A stretch of 18,463 nucleotides of DNA from CAZUCD01 sp964618855 (GTDB lineage: Bacteria > Sumerlaeota > Sumerlaeia > SLMS01 > JANRJK01): NCBI GenBank assembly GCA_964618855.1, contig CAZUCD010000071.1, forward strand, positions 1 through 18,463, in the 5' to 3' direction. The notes below the pieces were generated by a model, which did no database searches, was not told the origin of the DNA, and saw nothing but the letters and a program-made list of their open reading frames with translations. Positions 14,274 to 18,463 of this stretch are shown here, piece after piece (position 1 is the stretch's first letter; each line of letters begins with the position of its first letter). The position numbers were made by a program, and so were the translations under genes.

Positions 14274-14651
14274 GGTGGCATGGGCATCCTGCCCATGCAG
14301 GCCAAGTTGGCGCCCTCACCAATGTCACCTGTCACTCCAAGTCCGCCGCCATGAGGGCACGCTGGGGGAGTGGTCACGGCCTTCGGGATGGCCGCGACTC
14401 CGGCATGCACGGGCAGGATGCCCGTGCCACCCTGATTCCGCCGTGGTGCGGGGTGCGCAGGGGGAGAAGTCGCAGCTCAGGAGGAGGTCGCTTTTCTGGC
14501 ATGCACGGGCAGGATGCGCGTGCCACCCTGACTCCGCCGTAGTGCGGGTGAGCAGGTGGAGTGGTCGCAGCTCAGGAGGAGGCCGCTTCTCCGGCATGCA
14601 CGGGCAGGATGCCAGTGCCACCCTCATGGGAAGGATGTCCGTGCAACCCTG
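14274..14651. repeat. Cluster of CACGGGC palindromes with a 96-bp tandem unit and inverted ends
   Basis: The left end has GCATGGGCA-TCC-TGCCCATGC (14278-14298) in one orientation. Three copies in the other orientation have cores at 14407-14427, 14503-14523 and 14598-14618 (GCACGGGCA-GGA-TGCCCGTGC and near variants), each followed by CCACCCT, with a decayed fourth at 14625-14651. Copies start at 14402, 14498 and 14593, so the unit is 95-96 bp and includes a shared segment (TCGCAGCTCAGGAGGAGG); 14340-14401 looks like an older, diverged unit. ORFs through it merely spell the palindrome (HGQDARATL) and are not genes. The outer ends mirror each other as in the element at 11944-12061. Confidence 0.75.
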
Positions 14652-14661
14652 GATGGTGCTG

Positions 14662-14690
14662 TTGACTTGGTGGGCGGGAAGCGCGATAAG
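14662..14690 (+). promoter_or_regulatory. Sigma-70-type promoter for the LON-domain gene
   Basis: TTGACT (14662-14667), 17-base spacer, GATAAG (14685-14690; ATAA matches the -10 consensus core). Transcription would begin near 14697, about 38 bases before the ATG at 14735, which supports that start over the TTG at 14699. Confidence 0.5.
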
Positions 14691-14734
14691 AATGGGAATT
14701 GCTCGCGGAGGATGCGCGCGCCAGTCACCGTCCG

Positions 14735-15382
14735 ATGTTCAGGCTTCCCCTCTTCCCACTTGGCGGCTTCGTGCTCTTTCCGAGGACGCACGCCCCCCTG
14801 CACGTTTTCGAGACGCGCTACCGCAGGATGCTCGCAGATGTGCTGGCCGGGGACAGGCGCCTGGCGATGGCCCACCTGCGGCCGGGGTACGAGAAGGACT
14901 ATCATGGCGCGCCCCGGGTCTTCCGCATCGTCACCGTCGTGCGGGTCCTGATGGACGAGAAGGTCGAGGATGGGCGGTACAACATCCTGGTCGAGGGGAT
15001 CGAGCGGGGGGAGGTCCTGGAGGAGATCCAGGAAAGGCCGTACCGCGTGGCCCGGGTGATTCCCGTGATCGACGACATGTCCGGGGGAGGGCACGATGAG
15101 GTTGCGCGGGAGGCGGCGGTGCTGGCGCGGCTGGCCGAGAGCATCGGCGCGCGCGTGGCCCCCAAGGCGCGCGCCCTCCAGAACATGGTCAACACGCACC
15201 TGCACCCCGGGATCATCGCGGACGTGGCGGCTCACCTGCTCGTCTCGGACCCGTACGACCGCCAGGGTATCCTGGAGGAGGCCGACGTGCTCCGGCGCAT
15301 CCGGCTCGTCTCGGTCCAACTCCACAGGCTCCACGAGCGCATCAACGCGGGGGACGTGGAACTGCCTGTGGCGGAGAACTAG
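14735..15382 (+). CDS. LON substrate-binding domain protein
   Basis: 215 residues, the usual size of stand-alone LON N-terminal (PUA-like) domain proteins. It opens with LPLFPLGGFVLFPRTHAPLHVFETRYRRML, the signature of this domain, followed by VVRVLMDEKVEDGRYNILVEGIERG; the second half is helical (DEVAREAAVLARLAESIG, VNTHLHPGIIADVAAHLLV, RQGILEEADVLRRIRLV). There are no ATPase or protease domains, so it is not Lon itself. Such proteins are common, cytoplasmic and mostly uncharacterised; substrate recognition or RNA/protein binding is presumed. ATG 14735 lacks a clear ribosome binding site but fits the family start and the promoter upstream. A heptamer array follows its stop codon. Confidence 0.9.
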   Translation: MFRLPLFPLGGFVLFPRTHAPLHVFETRYRRMLADVLAGDRRLAMAHLRPGYEKDYHGAPRVFRIVTVVRVLMDEKVEDGRYNILVEGIERGEVLEEIQERPYRVARVIPVIDDMSGGGHDEVAREAAVLARLAESIGARVAPKARALQNMVNTHLHPGIIADVAAHLLVSDPYDRQGILEEADVLRRIRLVSVQLHRLHERINAGDVELPVAEN

Positions 15383-15438
15383 GGGTTCGGGAATCGGAAA
15401 ACAGGGGCCGGGGGTCAGGGGCCGGAGACCGGAGACCG
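15382..15438. repeat. Degenerate 7-bp tandem array after the LON-domain gene
   Basis: Words in 7-base steps: GGGGTTC, GGGAATC, GGAAAAC, then after one extra base GGGGCCG, GGGGTCA, GGGGCCG, GAGACCG, GAGACCG. It starts at the last base of the stop codon. GGGAATC is the reverse complement of GATTCCC found in the array at 1997-2052. Confidence 0.65.
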
Positions 15439-15517
15439 GACCTTCGCTGCTCTGTGGCTTTGAAGTGGTGGTGGTTGTTCAGCCCGGAGACATCTGCCGG
15501 CAGATTGGAGTTCGGGT

Positions 15518-16333
15518 TTGAAACCAGGCCAGGCCATCTCCTTCGCGCCCGAGGGCGCTTCGAGCGTCTATGGTCCCGTGAGGAGCTGGCGGGTGGGGAA
15601 CTCGCTTGGGATCGACGTGATCCTGGAGACGAGCACATGCAGCTTCAACTGCGTGTATTGCCAACTGGGCGAGATCCAGCGGGTGTCGATGGAGCAGCGG
15701 GTGTACGTGCCGACGGAGAGGGTGGCGGCGGACCTTGCGCGCGTCGACTGGTCGGGAGTGGACATCGCGACGTTCAGCGGCTCGGGGGAGCCGACGCTTG
15801 CGACGAACCTCGGGGAGCTGATCGGGCTGATCCGGAACACCCATGCCAAGCCGGTGATGGTGCTGACGAACTCGACGTGGCTGCACGATGCGGAGACGCG
15901 GCGGCGGCTCGCCGAGGCGAGCGTGGTGTCGTGCAAGCTGGACGCGGCGGACGACGGGATGCTGCATCGGATCAACCGTGTGGCGCCCGGCGTGCCGCAC
16001 GCGCGGATCGTGGAGGGCATCAAGGCCCTGCGCGCGGAGTTCCGGGGGCGGTTGGCGCTCCAGTGCATGTTCATGCCGATGAACCTTGGGCAGGCGGAGG
16101 AAATCGCGCGCATCGCGGGGGAAATCGCGCCGGACGAAATCCAGATCAACACGCCGTCGCGGCCCTACCCGCGCGCTTGGTACCTCGAGTCGCGCGGCAA
16201 CCACTCCGGGAACGCGCCCGTGCAGACGGTGCACCTGCGGACCATCTCGCAGGAGGACGCGATGCACATCGAGGACCTGATGCGCGAGCACGCACCCGGA
16301 GCGGAGATCGTGGCGTTCTGGAGGAGAAGTTAG
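15518..16333 (+). CDS. Radical SAM protein, COG0731-like
   Basis: 271 residues. VYGPVRSWRVGNSLGIDVI near the start and the CxxxCxxC cluster C41-C45-C48 (CSFNCVYC) mark a radical S-adenosylmethionine enzyme of the COG0731 (wybutosine-synthesis-like Fe-S oxidoreductase) type. FSGSGEPTL is the SAM-binding glycine motif, followed by MVLTNSTWL, KLDAADD and IQINTPSRPYP of the barrel. The four-iron cluster would cleave SAM to a radical; the substrate is unknown, and tRNA modification is only a family association. The TTG start is chosen because GGAG (15507-15510) lies seven bases upstream and it sits just before the conserved region. Probably follows the LON-domain gene in the same transcript, across a heptamer-array spacer. 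Confidence 0.9.
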   Translation: MKPGQAISFAPEGASSVYGPVRSWRVGNSLGIDVILETSTCSFNCVYCQLGEIQRVSMEQRVYVPTERVAADLARVDWSGVDIATFSGSGEPTLATNLGELIGLIRNTHAKPVMVLTNSTWLHDAETRRRLAEASVVSCKLDAADDGMLHRINRVAPGVPHARIVEGIKALRAEFRGRLALQCMFMPMNLGQAEEIARIAGEIAPDEIQINTPSRPYPRAWYLESRGNHSGNAPVQTVHLRTISQEDAMHIEDLMREHAPGAEIVAFWRRS

Positions 16334-16562
16334 TCGAAAGTGGAAAGTCGAAAGTCGAAAGTTGTAAGGTCGAAAAGTCAAAAGGTCGAGAAGTCAAAAA
16401 GTCGAAAGTCGAAAATCGAAAGGACCGAGAGGCAGTGCTGGGGAGCCTGATCGCAGATTCACTTTTGTGACTTTGTGACTTTGTAACTTTTCGACTTTGT
16501 GACCTTTCGACTTTGTGACTTCGTGACTTTTCGACTTTGTGACTTTCGACTTTCGACTTTTT
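16334..16562. repeat. Long inverted array of 7-8 bp words between convergent genes
   Basis: The left half (16334 to about 16432) is a run of AGTCGAA-type words with variants AGTCAAA and GGTCGAG. The right half (about 16462 to 16562) is the opposite strand version, GACTTTGT and GACTTTC. The halves are reverse complements in type, so the region can fold into a very long imperfect hairpin with a 30-base centre. It fills the space between two convergent genes, ending in a T-run on the plus strand and able to block transcription from both sides. Confidence 0.8.
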
Positions 16563-17699
16563 TCAATCATCCTCGATGTCGTTGAATTCCTGGGGGAAGG
16601 GGAGGGGTACGGCGCGGCCTTCGCAGGAGGAGTCGGCCCATTTGATGAGCATGGGGGAGTAGGGCAGGGGTTCGCGGCGCTTGATGATGGCGGTGGCGAC
16701 CCACTTGTTGTGGGAGTAGGAAAAGCCGACGCTCTTGAGGAGGCCGGCCTGCATGCCTTCGGGGAAGTGGACGGCGGCGTCCTTGGGCGGGGGGTCCTTG
16801 GCGTCCAGGACGAGGCCGATGTATTCGCGCGTGGGGGTCTTGCCGAAGTAGCGGCGAACCACGTCGTAGCCCGGGTAGTCCGTCTTCTCCTCGCTGATGG
16901 CGTGTTCGAGGCCGGCTTCGTGCGGCAGGACGTCGGTGTCGTAGTCGGCCTGGTGCCACAGGAGCCCCTGTTCGATGCGCCAAGCGGTGAACGCCTCCCA
17001 GCCGACGGGCAGGCCGCCGAGTTCCTTGGCGCCCGCGACAAGTGTCTTCCATACGGGCGTCGCGAACTTCTCCTTGGTGAGGAGCATGAGGCACTTGCCG
17101 AGGAGTTCGCTGCGGAAGATGTTCACGGAGGAGTCCCCCATAAGGGAGGACTTCATGGCGGTGCCTGCGATGCCGGGGGCCTCGACGCCGAGCGCGCGCG
17201 CGAGCCAGCCGCGGTTCTCCCCGAGCAGGGCCATGGCGACGAGGTGCTCCGAGGAGTCGGCGAAGTCGATGTCCTCGGAGAGCAGGTGCTTGGAGAACGA
17301 GGCGATGAGGCGGTCGGGGGGCATGGTCGGTAGCGCGATGAGGAGGAGGGCCTCCTTCATCATGACGACCTCGACGTCGGCGACGATGCCTCCGGCGTCG
17401 TTCAGGAGAAGCGCCCTGCGGCCGTCCCCCTCGCGCATGTCGGAGATCTCGCGGGTGAGGAGCCGGTTGAGGGACTCCATGCGCTCGCTGCCGGTGACGC
17501 GCACGAAGGTGAAGAAGCTCAGGTCCATGACGGCGACTTCCTTGGTCAGGACGCGGAACTCGGACTTGGGCTTCTGATAGGACGCGACGATCTCCCAGTC
17601 GACCAGGGGCATGCGCTTGGCCTTGGCGAGGTGGTGCTCGAAGGACAGGGGCAGGCGCCTTAGGTCGCTGGAGTTGCCCCAGAGGGAGAACTTTTCCAT
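16563..17699 (-). CDS. GcvT/YgfZ-type folate-binding protein (aminomethyltransferase-like)
   Basis: 378 residues from ATG 17699; no obvious ribosome binding site. The fold signature follows the T-protein order: VAVMDLSFFTFVRVTGSERMESLNRLLT near residues 55-82, NDAGGIVADVEVVMM from N100, then WEAFTAWRIEQGLLWHQADYDTDVLPHEAGLEHAIS, and a C-terminal barrel (EYIGLVLDAKDPP, VGFSYSHNKWVATAIIK). GcvT transfers the glycine aminomethyl group to tetrahydrofolate; relatives demethylate other methylated amines, and YgfZ aids Fe-S enzymes. The YgfZ motif KGCYxGQ is not present. No other glycine-cleavage genes are nearby, so a demethylase-like or unknown role is as likely as GcvT. It follows the sigma-54 regulator on the same strand at 95 bases distance. 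Confidence 0.82.
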   Translation of the reverse strand: MEKFSLWGNSSDLRRLPLSFEHHLAKAKRMPLVDWEIVASYQKPKSEFRVLTKEVAVMDLSFFTFVRVTGSERMESLNRLLTREISDMREGDGRRALLLNDAGGIVADVEVVMMKEALLLIALPTMPPDRLIASFSKHLLSEDIDFADSSEHLVAMALLGENRGWLARALGVEAPGIAGTAMKSSLMGDSSVNIFRSELLGKCLMLLTKEKFATPVWKTLVAGAKELGGLPVGWEAFTAWRIEQGLLWHQADYDTDVLPHEAGLEHAISEEKTDYPGYDVVRRYFGKTPTREYIGLVLDAKDPPPKDAAVHFPEGMQAGLLKSVGFSYSHNKWVATAIIKRREPLPYSPMLIKWADSSCEGRAVPLPFPQEFNDIEDD

Positions 17700-17794
17700 G
17701 AGCGGTCGCGAATCGTGGGGATGACGCGATGATGGGACTTCGCGGTCGCGTGTCCAGCATGATTCATGGAGGCTGGGCGGCTGGGCGGGGAGGG

Positions 17795-18463
17795 TCACTC
17801 CTCGTCGTCGAACATGCCGTAGCGGACCATCTTGTTGTGGAGGGACTTGCGGCTGATGCCGAGGAGGTCGGCGGTTTCCTGGCGGTGGCCGCCGGTCTTC
17901 TTCAGGGCGCACTTGATGAGGTGCTTCTCCATGCAATCGCTGATCTGGGTGAGGCGGTCGGCGAGCGGAACGGTGAAGTCCTCGGCGCTGAGGAGCCGTG
18001 CGAGGTCGAGGTCGGCTAGGGGCGTGGACGGCAGGGGCTGCGGCATCTCCGGCGCGACGGCGACGCCGACGAGCGTCGGGGGCAGGTCCCCCACGTCGAT
18101 CACGTCGGTCTTGGCCATGAGCATGGTGCGCTGGATGGTGTTCTCGAGCTCGCGGATGTTGCCGGGCCAGTTGTAGGCGAGGAACTTCTGGAGGGCCTGC
18201 GGGGTGACGGAGCGGATGCTTCGCTTCAGGCGGGCGTTGTACACCGCGATGAAGTGGTCCACGAGCGTCGGTATGTCGTCCACGCGCTTGCGCAGTGGGG
18301 GCAGGTGCACGGGCAGGACGTTGATGCGGTAGTAGAGGTCCTCGCGGAACTCCCCCTTCTCGACGGCCTTTGCGAGGTCGCGGTTGGTGGCGCAGATGAC
18401 TCGAATGTCCACCTTGATGGTGCGCGTGGCGCCGACGCGCTCGATCTCGCGCTCCTGGAGGAC
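17795..18463 (-). CDS. NtrC-family sigma-54-dependent regulator, partial (N-terminus beyond right edge)
   Basis: 223 codons of the C-terminal part; the reading frame is open to the window end. It starts inside AAA+ at VLQEREIERVG, with DIRVICATNRDL, then LYYRINVLPVHLPPLRKRVDDI (sensor region, arginine finger) and YNWPGNIRELENTIQR, all typical of sigma-54 activators. A Pro-rich linker follows, then a Fis-type helix-turn-helix CALKKTGGHRQETADLLGISRKSLHNKM near the end. The sensory domain and Walker A are outside the window, so its signal is unknown. It is a paralogue of, not the same gene as, the regulator at the left edge: the stretch they share differs at roughly a fifth of its bases. The gene downstream is the GcvT-like protein. 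Confidence 0.93.
   Translation of the reverse strand, partial: VLQEREIERVGATRTIKVDIRVICATNRDLAKAVEKGEFREDLYYRINVLPVHLPPLRKRVDDIPTLVDHFIAVYNARLKRSIRSVTPQALQKFLAYNWPGNIRELENTIQRTMLMAKTDVIDVGDLPPTLVGVAVAPEMPQPLPSTPLADLDLARLLSAEDFTVPLADRLTQISDCMEKHLIKCALKKTGGHRQETADLLGISRKSLHNKMVRYGMFDDEE

Noticed and set aside
12310..14328. A 672-residue open frame on the minus strand opposite the large secreted protein
   Set aside because: Its product is Arg/Val/Gly-rich with no domain or signal. The plus strand has a signal peptide, ribosome binding site and terminator, so the minus frame is a shadow caused by high GC.
14255..14542. Short open frames containing HGQDARATL repeats
   Set aside because: They merely translate the palindromic repeat family; no ribosome binding site, and the same peptide appears wherever the repeat occurs.
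14402..14626. CRISPR array, suggested by regularly spaced palindromic repeats
   Set aside because: The segments between the palindromes are similar to each other, not unique spacers, the period is about 96 bases and there are no cas genes.
17700..17936. Longer N-terminus for the GcvT-like protein
   Set aside because: The added residues overlap the end of the upstream regulator gene in another frame and are low-complexity Pro/Arg/His; homologous sequence begins at ATG 17699.

Overview
The window looks like a piece (10-base N gap, both ends inside genes) of a high-GC Gram-negative bacterial genome, probably a draft or metagenome assembly. A lipoprotein signal, Sec signal peptides, sigma-54 activators and several secreted proteins point to a didermic, probably free-living organism. 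The gene mix (BtpA-family protein, BlaI/M56 pair with TPR tail, PEGA domain, large secreted proteins of unknown type) and the spacer repeats suggest Planctomycetota, Sumerlaeota, Hydrogenedentota or a relative. That placement is an impression, not a measurement.

Layout. 1-856 (-) is the N-terminal two thirds of an NtrC-type response regulator, cut by the left edge. 1164-3201 (+) carries a BtpA/SgcQ-family protein, a YqeK-type HD hydrolase and the ribosomal silencing factor RsfS. 3281-5473 (-) is a four-gene run: a Coa1-like membrane protein, a small conserved-looking protein, a lipid-anchored Bcp/PrxQ peroxiredoxin and a membrane protein with a pseudopilin-like tail. Divergent from it, 5728-8200 (+) is a BlaI-type repressor plus an M56 (BlaR1-like) membrane protease with a TPR tail; the shared promoter region holds two palindromic signals. 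8386-9667 (+) is a glutamate dehydrogenase interrupted by the assembly gap and closed by a strong terminator. 9929-11935 (+) is a secreted copper amine oxidase-like protein with an altered cofactor motif and a PEGA tail. 12337-14190 (+) is a large secreted protein of unknown function with a terminator. After a repeat-filled spacer come a LON-substrate-binding-domain protein and a COG0731-type radical SAM protein (14735-16333, +). A GcvT/YgfZ-like folate-binding protein (16563-17699, -) and the C-terminal part of a second NtrC-family activator (17795-18463, -) end the window.

The spacers are the most unusual part. (i) Several are built from degenerate words with a 7-base (sometimes 8-base) period, usually starting a few bases after a stop codon, with different words at each site; where genes converge the two halves are inverted. 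(ii) A separate family of short palindromes (9-bp stem, 3-base loop, followed by a CCACCCT box) occurs at least six times between 9795 and 14651, with paired changes that preserve the stem. Two groups look like mobile elements with inverted ends; one contains a tandem unit of about 96 bp.

I see no CRISPR array, tRNA, rRNA, integrase, transposase gene or recognisable defence system. The best candidates for something undescribed are the amine-oxidase-like protein with the altered quinone motif, the BlaI/M56-TPR signalling pair with its palindromes, and the two repeat families.
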